Source of the DNA: Acanthacorydalis orientalis
Lineage: Eukaryota; Arthropoda; Insecta; Megaloptera; Corydalidae
NCBI GenBank assembly: GCA_034766995.1
Contig: CM068322.1
Coordinates: 20,718,245-20,782,244, forward strand
Reading direction: 5' to 3'
Length of the DNA stretch: 64,000 nucleotides
Under the pieces are notes generated by a model. It saw only the letters and a list, made by a program, of their open reading frames with translations, searched no databases and was not told where the DNA came from. Shown here one piece after another: positions 25,286 through 37,099 of the stretch. The number at the start of each line of letters is the position of its first letter. Within the stretch, counting starts at the first letter, position 1. Made by a program: the position numbers and the translations under genes.

Positions 25286-25625
25286 TCATATTTGTACATC
25301 TAAAAGAATTAATCCAAAGATATTATAATAAGGAATATACTGATATATTTTCAATATGTACTTTTTTGCATTTTATGCTATGCTATGTTAAACTAAAAAA
25401 CTAAAATTCTAAATAGTACATTTAAAACATAGACTTTTACTATTAAATGTTGGAACCAAATTCAAAGGCTTGATTTACATTTAAATTCTTGCTACTTTTG
25501 AATAACTATTTTCATATCTACTTTTGACAATAAGCTTAAATTTATATATTTGAATGATTTGTTTTTCAGATTAATTACACATAAAATAAAACATATGTTA
25601 CATCTTTCTGAATTTGTCATATGCA

Positions 25626-25626
25626 T

Positions 25627-25679
<53 letters not shown>

Positions 25680-25688
25680 TGTATATAT
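25626..25688. repeat. Compound (CA)n(TA)n microsatellite
   Basis: About nine CA units followed by two TA blocks separated by GTATA. Confidence 0.95.
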
Positions 25689-25759
25689 GAATATACATTT
25701 TATGTAAATATATTTGAACGTGTCCAAAAATTGAGCATCAATGAAAGTGGAATTTGAAA

Positions 25760-26140
25760 ATATAAATGGTGTTAATGTAAAATTCAAATTCAACATTCGC
25801 CGCTCATCAACCAACACACGAAAGCAAACAAAAACTGTATTCGTACTATATTCACATTGTCCTTTATATATTGTCGAGAATATCAAACTGAGTGTGACAC
25901 GATCACAATACGTCCGTTATGCTGACTCGGTGTTCGCATTCCAACCGGTATAATTCATGTCGACAGCACTAAAACTCGTGCACGCAGGGGAGTCTTGTTG
26001 TCTCTCTAGTGTAAACAGACATTCCTGTTTCGTGCTCAAGTAGCCCACTTTGAACCGACGCTTAGCTCAAAGTTAGACAGACTTAATTTTCGAAATGCTC
26101 TTCCGCCAACCCCTACAGTTTACTCTTGCCGGGGTGGACG
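25760..26140. other. Less AT-rich island, unknown
   Basis: Complex sequence with several CpG sites, for example ACCGACGCTTAGCTC and CCGGGGTGGACG. A plus-strand frame at 25741-25953 (70 codons) gives no recognisable product. Possible regulatory element or untranslated exon. Confidence 0.3.
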
Positions 26141-26745
26141 TTAACTAACGTATAATTAAATATTATCACTACTCGGTTACCTATATATCATTTGTACAGA
26201 TACATTTACACACACATATTCACGTAATTATAGTACATGTCGCTTTCCGTAATCATCTGTTGAGATTTAGTACTGGTTTGTGTTGTTGGTAACATGTTTT
26301 GATTATGGTTTTATATATTTTGGTTAAATTTATGGTCAAAGTAAATATACCCTTAAACTTTTTAAAAATAAATATATAAATATAGTTACAAGAAAAACCG
26401 TTTCTTTTATTTCATTTACATATATATATATAAAACATGTTTTAATTTTCAAGTATACTTTTTTAAGACTGATCTCTTATTTATTTAGTCTCTATTTTTC
26501 TAAATAAATTGAAAACATTATTGTAAAAAATACAGACATAAAAGCATAAGATTATATTGCTCTGATTTTGTAGATAAAAATTCACTTTTACCAATGAACT
26601 CTTCTTTAACACACAAAACAGAAAAAAAGTTAATAAAAATGATTATTGATTATTTAACTGTTACTTATACACATTTGCGTTGGAAAAAATAAAAAGAAAA
26701 ACGTTATCAACAAAATAAATGAGGTGATAAATTTTGGGACACTTA

Positions 26746-26746
<1 letters not shown>

Positions 26747-26808
<62 letters not shown>
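26747..26808. repeat. (TA)n microsatellite
   Basis: About 62 bp of uninterrupted TA repeat directly before the 26812-26886 hairpin. Confidence 0.95.
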
Positions 26809-26811
<3 letters not shown>

Positions 26812-26812
<1 letters not shown>

Positions 26813-26886
26813 TGTTTCATGTAAATAAACTCTGTTCTATTTTCAGTTTTTCAATTCCCAGAATGGAGTTTATTTACATGAAACAT
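26812..26886 (+). repeat. 75-bp hairpin with 27-bp arms
   Basis: The left arm 26812-26838 (beginning ATGTTTCATGTAAATAAACT) and the right arm 26860-26886 (ending AGTTTATTTACATGAAACAT) are inverted copies around a 21-nt loop. The arms differ at two adjacent positions. In a plus-strand RNA both differences form G-U wobble pairs, so the RNA stem would be continuous. The arms are not simple TA repeat. It may be a miniature foldback transposon beside a TA tract or a small-RNA hairpin precursor. Confidence 0.7.
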
Positions 26887-27355
26887 TTTAATATTTAAGC
26901 GAACACACCTATTTCTTTAAAGAAAATTTATTCATTTAATATATTCTACTTGTATTAACCTACGCAAGAAAAACATGTGTTCAGAGTACCAAAATAATCC
27001 GATGATTTCAGATAATGCAGAGATGTTTCGGAAGAGGTATGTTGGGAATAACACGAAACAAGCAAGAGGAAATAAATAGACACAAAAATAGATATTATTA
27101 CAGATATAATTATAAGAGTAAAATATTTGATAAACAAATGGTCGGATATTAATTGAGGAAGAGAAAGTAGAATATGAATAACAAAAAATATTGAGTGCAA
27201 GTTACGAAATATAAAAAAGATTATAAAAATGAATGAAACGCTGGAACAGATATATGAGAAACTGTATTGGAAATTGGTAGTAAAAAGAGATATAGCATCG
27301 TTCATATTGAAAGAATTTGGAAGAGTATTTTATTTAGTAATGGATTGGTTTTAGG

Positions 27356-27421
<66 letters not shown>
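27356..27421. repeat. (TA)n microsatellite
   Basis: About 65 bp of uninterrupted TA repeat. Confidence 0.95.
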
Positions 27422-27427
<6 letters not shown>

Positions 27428-27679
27428 TATCTTCAAAATTCAAATCTTAACTCGAGCTTGCCTCAGTACCTTCTTTTTAGAATAATGTACTCTGGAAGAT
27501 TACATCAAAAACTTTTCTATTATTGATATGAATAAATCAACATTGCCGGTTACTGATATCTTTCTTTTATTTTTTAAAAAATAATGTATAATTAATATTT
27601 AGGGCGTATACTGTCTTTTTATATATAAAAAATAATTCCATCTAAAATTTCTATAATTTTTTTTTTAATTTTTCGTCTA

Positions 27680-28130
27680 GACTACCACCTCGCATCGATG
27701 CTCCCCTCGCTAACTTTTAAAAGTAACACGTTAATTATTTCCGATCATCAATGATTGGTTGATGGATTCCACGTGGTCTCTATTCTGATTGCCTGACATC
27801 AGTCACATGTATGTAGCTCTCTCACGGTCTAAAACGAAAGAGGTGTACACGATTTCAATGTAAAACTGATGATATATTTATTCAAAATATTGTATTCACT
27901 GAAGCTTTAGAGTAAAAAAAATGTTACACATTTTAACAATGTATTTTGTTGTAATTTTTGATAAACTGTTCCAATAAAAATTGTATGACTTATTTTACGC
28001 AGATTATTAGTGTGTACCATTGATTAATTTCTATTATTTGTTAGGAAAGAGCGAGTGTCAGAGAGCATGTACTGAAGATATCTTTACTCCTCCCCGGGAG
28101 GGGGGAGGGAGTAATCCCCCTGATTTTAGA
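27680..28130. other. Less AT-rich island with G/C runs
   Basis: The interval holds CCACCTCGCATCGATGCTCC near 27685 and the unusual CTCCCCGGGAGGGGGGAGGG near 28092-28111, which can form a short hairpin around CCCGGG and has a G-rich plus strand. No gene is recognisable. Confidence 0.3.
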
Positions 28131-28599
28131 AAATAATATTTTGTTAGTGAAATAGAACAAATTTTGTCTACAGTTATCAGGTCTCTAGAACTGAACTTTA
28201 AAATTATTATTGAAGTTATCAGTTCTAATTACTGCGAATTTAAAATTATTGATGAAGCAATTAAATTTAAAATGAGATTCGTATCTTATATTTATTGTTT
28301 CAGACATATATCATGTTTGAAATCGATTGTTGGAGAATGTACGGTTCCATTTAAAAATGTTCTTTTTTAATAATGTTCAAAAATGAAACAAAAAATGTAC
28401 AAAACAATCAAACAGTGTCGATATTTGAAACGTGTTTGTATATGTACAAAGAAGAACTGAAATTGTACAATGTTTCCAAGCGAGTATCTTCTTATATTAA
28501 ATAAAAATAAAACTATAAAGTTACAAACAAACGTTTACAAAATTGAATTTTCCTAGGATTCTACAAATCTGGTTAATATAGTCTGAGTACAACAAAGAG

Positions 28600-28960
28600 T
28601 ACAGACAAGCTACAGTAGAGAGAAATGTTGCATTCGTTCTTGTTCGCAAGTTCATCTCGACAACTCGGAAGACAAATATTTTCCGCAGAATCAACACGCG
28701 AAGTCTAAGAACCGAAACTGTGAAACAATGAACTCTGTTGTAGGATGGGACGGTGGCACGATGGGGGCAAGGTGGCAGAGATCGAGGCGCGTTAGTTTGC
28801 GGTTTCACGCGGCGAAGGTCTGGGTTTGAACGAGGGTCATGTCTTAGGCACTGCGATGACACCACTGTGCGCGTACTTGTACAGTCGGTGTCAATGTCAC
28901 CCACTGCAGTATTAATTTAGGGCGTACACTTTTCTTCGTGGCGTAGGTTGTAATATCGCA
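28600..28960. other. GC-richest island with a 127-codon frame (minus)
   Basis: The minus-strand frame 28521-28904 is the longest in the window. Its product has an Arg/Pro-rich first half and a hydrophobic second half, and I recognise no family. Length alone is weak evidence, because stop codons are depleted where GC rises. On the minus strand CGTTCAAACCC resembles a pol III B box, with an A-box-like GCGCACAGTGGTG about 40 nt upstream, so an old tRNA-derived SINE is another option. Confidence 0.25.
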
Positions 28961-29101
28961 TGAGTTTTGGAACTGTAATAACTGGTTTTAATTTTACGTA
29001 TTGTTTGCTTTTTCTTATTTCGTTTTGTTTTTATAACACAACCGTGACACTCTTATTGTATTGAATTTTTTGCAAATACAAACAAATTCTTATATACTCT
29101 T

Positions 29102-29133
29102 GTATATATATATATATATATACACATATATAT

Positions 29134-29175
<42 letters not shown>
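29102..29175. repeat. (TA)n microsatellite with TACACA variants
   Basis: About 73 bp. TACACATA units interrupt the TA array twice. Confidence 0.95.
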
Positions 29176-29177
<2 letters not shown>

Positions 29178-30815
29178 CAAGCTATTCTTTTTTCTCATAA
29201 TAATATTATGGAAAATGAAAAGCAGTAAACAATTTTCATTGAATTTCTTCTTAATTGATGTTCTTACAGTTATTATTATAACAATTAATTTTATTTATTA
29301 TATTAATATTTTTTTGATAATTTACCTTATTATTTAAAAATGAAATATAAAAATTATCATGCCGTTTTTTTTAAAAAAAACAACTAAGAAAATGGTAATA
29401 TTAAAAGTAAATTTTAGGAAAATATTGCTTTCGCAAATATAATTTCAGTTATATATTATTAAGAATATGGAAAAGTTCACTTCACAAATTAAATAAAGTT
29501 ATTTATTTAGATATAAAGCAAAATAGTAATACTGAAACTTATGTTTACTATAACTAAACATGTTATAAGAACGAGTATTATTCTAGCATCAAGTATTTAT
29601 TGATTGATTTTATCCAATATAGAGTTGAATAGTCTATAGTGACTATATTGGACATACTTGCACGTTTGTTCTATCGATAAAATAAATGAGAAGATTGAGA
29701 GTACATAGTCGATTCAAGGATATGTTGATAGAAGGTATTGTAAGATATTTATTTTAAAGTAAATTGCATACTGGAGGTTAGAAACGTTTTAATTAACTGT
29801 ACATGAAAGAAATCGAATAAAGAAATGTAATAGAAAATGAACATTTTATATTTGTTTTCAGATAAATTATTTTATTAATATTTTTAATGAAAATGTCTTG
29901 TAGTCAACAATAAATTTATTTTTAAAAGGCGTTTATTAACAATAATATTAGCACAATCGATATGAATAAAGAATTATTTTATATAAGAAAAATAATCATT
30001 TCTTAAATAGAAAAATACATATGTAAAATATTCTACATGTGCAATATTTTTTAGAACAATCGGAAAAAAATTAATATTTGTCTATTATACATCTTTCAAT
30101 TTTTCTGATCAATTTTTTCTTCATTCACAACTGTAAAATTGTATATAACGACTGACAAAATACTTATTTGGAAATTGAATTAAAGTATTGCATTAAACTT
30201 CATTAAGTATTTTGACAAAAGAGAATGTTATCATTTTAAATTACTTTTTAAAAAACAAAAATAAATGCTGAACTTCGAGTATAAAAATAGAAGTAGGACG
30301 ATGAAATATAATAAATATAATGAATGGAGAAGAATAGGTATTTTCTTCATTAACAACAGAGTAAAAAAATTAATATATGCATTCATTTATTACCATGCAA
30401 AATTACCTCCTTAATAGTATTTAGATAAAATTATTTTTATTTGCTGATAGAGAGCGAGAGATAGTTAAAAAGTTCTTTCATTATGATAGAATGCAGAGTT
30501 TGAAAAGTTTTAAATTTTTTCCTTGATTATGTGAAAAGGAACTACTTAGTGCGTCGTAGCTCAACAATTATTTTTCTCTTGATAGAACGTATGATGTTTA
30601 AATACAAATGATTTTTTTAGTACTTTTTATGTTATCACCTTTACTAACGATATCCCAAATCTTGTGACCATATTCCGTGACCAGCTTTCGCTTTTGAATG
30701 CAATGGAAATAGCTTTATAGAGCTGTCGTCAGTTTCAATCACTGCATGATTGCACTGTCGTATGAGTAATGAGCAGCATGTTTGAATTGTTGCTATATTG
30801 ATATAGAGTTTAGTA

Positions 30816-30837
30816 ATATATATATATATATATATAA
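30816..30837. repeat. Short (TA)n microsatellite
   Basis: About 20 bp of TA repeat. Confidence 0.85.
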
Positions 30838-31434
30838 AACGATATCTCAATTTCTATTGGTATGTGATTTTAGTTATTCAAATAGTATTTTAACTAGAAT
30901 TTAAAATAAGATTGTAAAAATAAATAAACCTTTTTTGTTAAAAAAAATTGTCTTGTCTGCATTTTTAGAACTGATTTTTTTTAAATATTTTTTTATTGAA
31001 AATTTAGGAATTTTCTGATTGAAAATTTAGTAAAACACTATTTTATATCTTTAAGCGTTTTATTTTTACTGATGAATGAAATTAATGTTCTTTGATAAAA
31101 TCTAATATTTTCAAAATCATTTTCTGTGTAATTTATTTAATATATCTTACATATGGACTACAGCTTTGTAACGTTTAATAACATTTAATCACATTTTTTT
31201 ATCCGTAAAAAATGTGTTCATATTTAAAGGTATAACTCTTGTATCTGTATAGTTTGGTTTCCAATTTTCAGTCATATTTCTGTAGAAACACTTATAATAA
31301 TAGGGAAAACGTACTTTAAGTCAAACTTTAAACTTTACAGAAAATAAAAAATTAGGCATAAAATAAAAAAAATCGATGAAACATTGTAGCGGGTTTTCAG
31401 AGATATACATACTTTAGGCTTCTCTATTAATAGA

Positions 31435-31827
31435 AGTTGTGTTCATTAATAGCATGTAACAATCTTGAGATGTAAAGTATCCATTTTTCTGTCTTAAAAA
31501 TGCGTTGTATACTTAATCTACTAAATCCTTTCTCACGTGCACATTGTATGGCGGAGTTTGTGGCGAGCGTGTAAACTGTTCCAACATTACAGCCGAGGAG
31601 GCAGGACTTGTTGCTGGGCGAGAATACCCGGATCTTTGCTTGTACACATCATACACGGTACCATGGACTTCAAATTTATCACGAACGCGTGCAATTCTCA
31701 GGCGGATTGGAGGTTCTATTGTAAACTCACAACGCAATTGTCGTTGTACTTCGAGCACATTCTCAAATTTAAAATACCACTTCAAAACGGAGTTGAGTTG
31801 CTCAAACGACAACCGTACTTCTGTCAT
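31435..31827 (-). pseudogene. Transposase N-terminal domain (DUF4817/HTH type), frameshifted
   Basis: From ATG 31827-31825 a 104-codon frame reads MTEVRLSFEQLNSVLKWYFK, then ENVLEVQRQLRCEF, PPIRLRIARVRDKFEVHGTV and SAVMLEQFTRSPQ. This is the N-terminal helix-turn-helix of insect Tc1/mariner-superfamily transposases annotated as DUF4817 (consensus style: ..W.LK.YWK.ENV.EVQR.W...F..PPP.R..I.RIRDKFE..GTV). Near 31545 the family match moves to another frame, QCAREKGFSRLSIQRIFKTE and then WILYISRLLHAINEHN, which matches the following RQCSRE.G.S..S..RIL...K and YIPRLLHA.NEDD blocks. Two TAA stops follow. The DDE catalytic domain is absent. No terminal repeats were located. Confidence 0.8.
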
Positions 31828-31860
31828 TTTGTTTAACTGTCCTGCTGGTCCAGGTCTATG

Positions 31861-32250
31861 AAATTCGCTTATACTGCCAATACATTTCTCTGGCTAGGGA
31901 ATATAAATGACACCAAGCGGCGCTACCAATAGGTCGTTGTACCTCGCACTTGGACCTGTAGCGCGCCTCATCGCGCCGGCACAACCGTAACAACGACTAC
32001 CAATATGTCAGGTCTAGGACCTCTCTCTCAGTTCTCTGTTAACTCTTGTCACGCTCATTCTTTACATGTGCATTACATTTGCCTCAAAGTGGAAAAATCA
32101 GCATATGGGACACCGAGCACTTCTGAGAATTTTTCAAACTCGCTCTCAGAAATACTGACCACTAAAGCTACCGTACTACTAGAGCCATCACATCAATAGT
32201 TTAGTTGCTAGTTGTTGTGTGAGAAGTTGACAGTCATATGCTTATGCCTG
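31861..32250. other. GC-richer sequence upstream of the transposase relic
   Basis: The sequence includes CCGTAACAACGAC and GTAGCGCGCCTCATCGCGCC. It lies on the 5' side of the minus-strand transposase relic and could be its leader or terminal region. The plus-strand 64-codon frame (32005-32199) resembles nothing I know. Confidence 0.3.
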
Positions 32251-32394
32251 GTCACATGGTAGCTCTAGCATTCGTGCGATTAACATCATCACTTGAGAGA
32301 ACATCATACTAATCATTACCAACATAAGTTGATTCAACAATGAAGAAAGTCTGTAGATAACCTCTATTAAAGTATTTATACATTTTTTGTGCAT

Positions 32395-32397
<3 letters not shown>

Positions 32398-32457
<60 letters not shown>

Positions 32458-32459
32458 TG

Positions 32460-32490
<31 letters not shown>
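32398..32490. repeat. (TA)n with internal ACACACA
   Basis: TA block, short CA block, ATGTATATACAT, then a second TA block. Open frames on both strands here are repeat read-through. Confidence 0.95.
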
Positions 32491-33048
32491 GAATGTATAT
32501 ATTTATATTACTTTTACAGTTTCATATAAATTAACAATAAATATGAACATATCTCAAGTTCGATACAATATTCATAAAATCTAGATTTTATATGAATTTT
32601 ATGATATATGAGATACTTTCAGACATCAAGCCACTGGTAGAAAACATTCGATACCATACTATAACCAGTAACAAAATTGAGATTTCTCTTACTCTCTTCA
32701 ATTTTCAGAGATAAATGTTCACGATTCTTAAGGAAAAATATTCTTCCTCTTATCATTTCCTCTTATCGTTTTGAGTGCGCATAACAAGTCCTTATAAACA
32801 TCGTAAGTGATGATAAAAATAGAAAAATCCATTTCCTTGTAAGGTTTCACTTACAAAAAATTGTAACGATACGAGGTTTTTTTATTTCTTTCACATAATA
32901 CAATTCTTTTGAAATAAATGGTATCTTTGTATAATTCAATAAAATTTTACGGCGTTCAACTCGATTTCAATGTCAGTGTCATTTTTAAATAAATAGAAAA
33001 GAATTAGTTGCGATGGAGGGTCTTATGTTAAGTGCATATATTTTAATA

Positions 33049-33050
33049 CC

Positions 33051-33110
<60 letters not shown>

Positions 33111-33130
33111 GGATAGAGGGAGAGAGAGAG
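33049..33130. repeat. (TA)n followed by (GA)n
   Basis: TA tract to about 33109 with one TTA break, then GGGGATAGAGGGAGAGAGAGAG. Confidence 0.95.
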
Positions 33131-33239
33131 TTAAAAATCCTAAGATTCATACAGTTGAATCAAAATACTATAATTTAAGCTTTCGTTTTTCGTTTTTTAT
33201 ATTAATTATTTGATTAAATAGTTCTGAAAAAACACATAC

Positions 33240-34420
33240 ATCATTGAAAATAGTTTACACGTCATATTTTTGTAAGCGGTTAAAATAAAGAAGCAGAAAC
33301 AATAATGAAAGTTTATAAAAAATATATTCTAAAACGCGTAAGGTTACTAAACAGAATCTAATCGGTGTATGTTAGAACTGGCATGAAGTAACTGTTCAGT
33401 GCGAAACATTTGTGCTTTAAAGTATTTAATATAATGTTTTCCAGAAATTAACATAAATATTTACAATCAAAACTTATATTAAACTTTATATTGAACATAC
33501 GAGGTCATTTGTGACGTACCAATTAAGACAAGTTAATTCGAAATCCATCAATAGTTTTTCACCAGGGCTATAATGCCATAAATTATAATCAATACAGTTA
33601 TAATTATACAAAATTATATCATGTTTAAAGCAGTTAGATTAGCGATATTTACAAGTATTTTTTTTTAAAAAATCACTTTCTCTAATCCAAACTAATGCGA
33701 CGGATAATATTTTGTGATCGATTTTGGAAAGCATATATTTCAATAAAAGACAAACACTAACTCTTTAAGGAAATTATTCATTGAAACAGAGTCTAATTTT
33801 CTATTGTTAAACATATGAGATGTGGTATAAAAATTGTATAATTTTGAAGGTGACTATATAAAAACTTCAGGAGATCATTTTAAACAATAGTTTTTCTTTT
33901 ATATAGAACTCAATAAATAATATAAATAATATGAATTTTTTCATGAGTAATATTTTTATAATAATAATTATTGACAAGACTATAATAATATATTCATTAA
34001 AAACGTACAATAAGAAAATTTAAATGTATTTCTAATATAAAATAACATTTTTAAAGTAAAATCTTTAATTCATAACATTTTTATATAGATTTGTTTTAAA
34101 TTTTTAAGATATTTATTTTTTATATGTATATATAAATATATTTTATTAGTTTCAAATAATAGTGTTTCTTCTCATATTTAAAACTTTTTACTTAAGAAAT
34201 ATCAATTATATTTACAACACTAATTATAAAATTAATAGGACAAGTTTTTAAATTGAATACTTTTTTAATTTTGATTTATGGAAGAGACTATAATATATTT
34301 TAGAAAATAAACATTTATTTACTCATTATTGTTCCCAATACATACGAAAATAATTATATAATTCATTTACACATATGATAACGCACTATCTCTTTAACTG
34401 ATAGTTTCGACATTTAAGGA
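33240..34420. other. AT-rich spacer, nothing recognisable
   Basis: Low-complexity AT-rich sequence without open frames of note or terminal repeats. Confidence 0.5.
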
Positions 34421-34429
34421 ATAAGGGGA

Positions 34430-34900
34430 GGAACATTACGAATCGATTAAAAAATCATCTTCCGAGGAACATTAAAGTTCAATGTGAACCATTCAAAGCG
34501 CAATCCTAATCTTAGTCTATTTCAGTTTCGACACCATCGCATACAAAGATCCTCAAACTCTGCCTTACCGCACACAACTCCCACATCTCCATCGCGAACG
34601 TCGTCACAGACGTGTGCTGCGGTAGCTAGGAGGGATGCGCACCAGGTTTAAGTGGCAAAACTTTGCCCTAAGTGAAGAACTAACTTTCGTGAAGAGGTAC
34701 TTAATTCCGGTACTATTCCGTGATGCGGTTTGTTTAGGTTTTTGATATACTGTTTGTTGGTCTTGTAACAGAGAGAGATGGCGAGAACGACTGTGAAATT
34801 TTCATCCGTTATTATTTTATCCTGCTTGGTTTCCAGTGAAATGAGTTTTACGATAAGTATGTGAGGAGTTTTCGCACATTCCATACGCACTGCTGTTTTT
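34430..34900. other. Less AT-rich island with an 80-codon frame (minus)
   Basis: Complex sequence including GTCGTCACAGACGTGTGCTG. The minus-strand frame at 34648-34890 starts MRMECAKTPHILIVKLISLE and is free of simple repeats, but no domain or family is recognisable. No splice sites clearly bound it. Confidence 0.25.
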
Positions 34901-34919
34901 TTTTAAAGATTTATGTGAG

Positions 34920-36235
34920 CCTGAAAGTTTGTTTTAATAAAAGTATTAAAATAAATGAGGTATTTTAAGGTTGTTGCTTTCTTAATACGTTGTCTTGTAT
35001 TACACACGAATTGCGTATAAATAAACATTCTTTATGTACGCGTTAATTAAAATGTAAGTAGAATCCAGATTAAATTGTGTATTTTAAATTTTGAATTAAA
35101 TCTTTCTTAAGTCAAAAAATTAATGAAAGTAGTAAAAAAGTCATTCAAATCACTATTAAAAAATATTTTTATTTTTTGCACATTTTTGCTTAAAATGAAT
35201 AAAATACTTAGTTTAAATATATGACAGATATCAGTGACGTAACTAATAAACATTATTGTATAAAATAATTGAATTGATTTAAAATGTTCAATGTCAATTA
35301 AAAAAATATTTTTTTCAGAAATAATAATTCAGTAAAATGATATAATTGTAGTTTTGATATTTTGTCTAAATTCATTTTCACAAACAACTTTTCTTCTACT
35401 CCAAAAATCAAAAAAAAATTAAAAAGTTTAATAATTAATGTTTGAACATTTTAACAGTTGTTTATACACATTACGATAGCGATTCCATCAACTTTACAGC
35501 ACTGAGGTACAGAAAAATCATGCAGTTCATTACTCAGAATGATGCAATTTCTCTTCAAATGGGAATAAGTAACAATGTAAATTATCAATAATGAATTATT
35601 AAATATTTTTTTATAAAAAAATGCTTCTACAGCAATATAAATTGAAGAAAATAAATTCATTTGTGAAAATAAAAAAAAAGATTTATTTATTGAGAGAAAT
35701 ATTAAACGAAGAGGTTGTGAATTTTTATTTTTAAATTTATTTCATCATATGCTTTTTTTAAAAACATGATACTTTAATTATGAATTAATTTTCACTTGAA
35801 TTGATTGTAGTATCGATTTCTTTGAATGGATAAAAAAATTTCATAAATAATAAATATAAATATTTTCAATGATTCTTGTCTAAGAAAATTTAAGTAAATT
35901 ATTTAATGAAAAATATAAATAATTAAACAATGTTTGTTTATGAAAATAAAGTATATTTTTAATTATAATTAAGTAATTTATTTTATAATATTAACAATAA
36001 ATTGTTTGATTATTTAATAGAGATGAAGTGTATTGATCAAAAGTTATATTATTTACATCGCAATTTATATAAAAGTAATCAAAGAGCTTGTATGTAAATT
36101 AAAACACCAGCTAGTATTTAATCCCCAACCTATTTTTATACACTGATTTTATTAATTACTCTGTTGTAATTTTTCTCGAATTTTAATTACAATAGTTAAA
36201 CAAATTTGTTTAAAACGAATACAAATATACTTAGA
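34920..36235. other. AT-rich spacer, nothing recognisable
   Basis: Low-complexity AT-rich sequence. The 69-codon minus frame at 35451-35660 looks like chance. Confidence 0.5.
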
Positions 36236-36242
36236 TATATAC

Positions 36243-36314
<72 letters not shown>
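36243..36314. repeat. (TA)n microsatellite
   Basis: About 70 bp, one of the longest uninterrupted TA arrays here. Confidence 0.95.
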
Positions 36315-36317
<3 letters not shown>

Positions 36318-36489
36318 GTATAAGACCACCTAAAATATTTATTCAATACTATTAAATATTTATTAACGGAAACTTGAATTGTAAACAAGTGCGAATTTTC
36401 GTATATAAAAAAATAAACTAAATACAAAATGTTTGTATATCCAGTTGTTTGAATATAATATATATGTAAACCTGTTCGAATCACTTATA

Positions 36490-36548
36490 AGGTCGTTGCC
36501 ATTTTCTGTTCGTGTAACTGTACAGTGGGTTCGAATCCCACGCGACTA
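36490..36548 (+). pseudogene. tRNA-like relic (T arm plus acceptor)
   Basis: GTGGG-TTCGAAT-CCCAC (36525-36541) is a perfect 5-bp T stem with a canonical 7-nt T loop (pol III B-box GGTTCGAATCC). The next seven bases, GCGACTA, pair with AGGTCGT at 36490-36496 in six of seven positions, one of them a G-T wobble. The distance between the arms is only 28 nt, where about 40 are needed, and there is no D arm or A box. It is therefore not a working tRNA. It may be a tRNA pseudogene or the head of a tRNA-derived SINE. Confidence 0.45.
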
Positions 36549-36694
36549 TAGATGCTGTACTTTAAAAGTAAATATACTGAATAATACAAAGACATGGATG
36601 TGTTTTGCGAAATTTACATACATAATAAATATATGTACATACAAGAAATATGTTGAAATTTATTGAACCAAGTAAAAAAGTCGTAGTGTTTAGG

Positions 36695-36722
36695 TATATA
36701 TATATATATATGTGTGCGTGTT
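36695..36722. repeat. Short (TA)n(TG)n microsatellite
   Basis: TA units followed by TGTGTGCGTG. Confidence 0.85.
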
Positions 36723-37037
36723 AAATAATAGGTTGTTCAATATTTTTTTAAAGATATCTATCAAAACTTTAATTACAAGTCAATTAAAATTGTATATAAT
36801 TATCGACATTATTTATTGTGACTTTGTGGGTCTCTGTTGCTAGAAATTCTTTTCTAAATTTGACCAACAATAAAATACTCATTTTTCTAGCATTTTAGAT
36901 ACATTTTATAATATTTTATGTAATTTTTTCTTTGCCTTTTTGTGTATTCAAGTGCTCTCATATTTCATAGTTTTATTAAATATTATTTAGGAATTAAAAT
37001 ATTAATGTTAAATAAAGACCTGTTTCACTTTTCTTTT

Positions 37038-37078
37038 CATTAATATCAAACTCTTCAAAGAAGAGTTTGATATTAATG
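37038..37078. repeat. Perfect 19-bp inverted repeat with 3-nt loop
   Basis: CATTAATATCAAACTCTTC (37038-37056), AAA, then its exact inverse complement (37060-37078). The 41-nt unit has no mismatch and is not simple sequence. It is palindromic, so it folds on either strand. There is no downstream T run of the kind expected for a pol III terminator. Confidence 0.9.
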
Positions 37079-37099
37079 AGTTCCACGCATTGATTATTA

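Noticed and set aside
26955..27305. 116-codon minus-strand hydrophobic frame
   Set aside because: The product is Phe/Ile/Ser-rich because the opposite strand is purine-rich. It resembles chance translation of AT-rich DNA, without a signal-peptide-plus-domain layout or family match.
28521..28904. 127-codon minus-strand frame as a real gene
   Set aside because: Longest frame in the window, but it lies in the GC-richest island where stops are rare, and no motif, splice signal or family supports it. Kept only as part of the island entry.
36490..36548. Functional tRNA gene
   Set aside because: No D arm or A box and too short between acceptor and T arm, so kept only as a relic.
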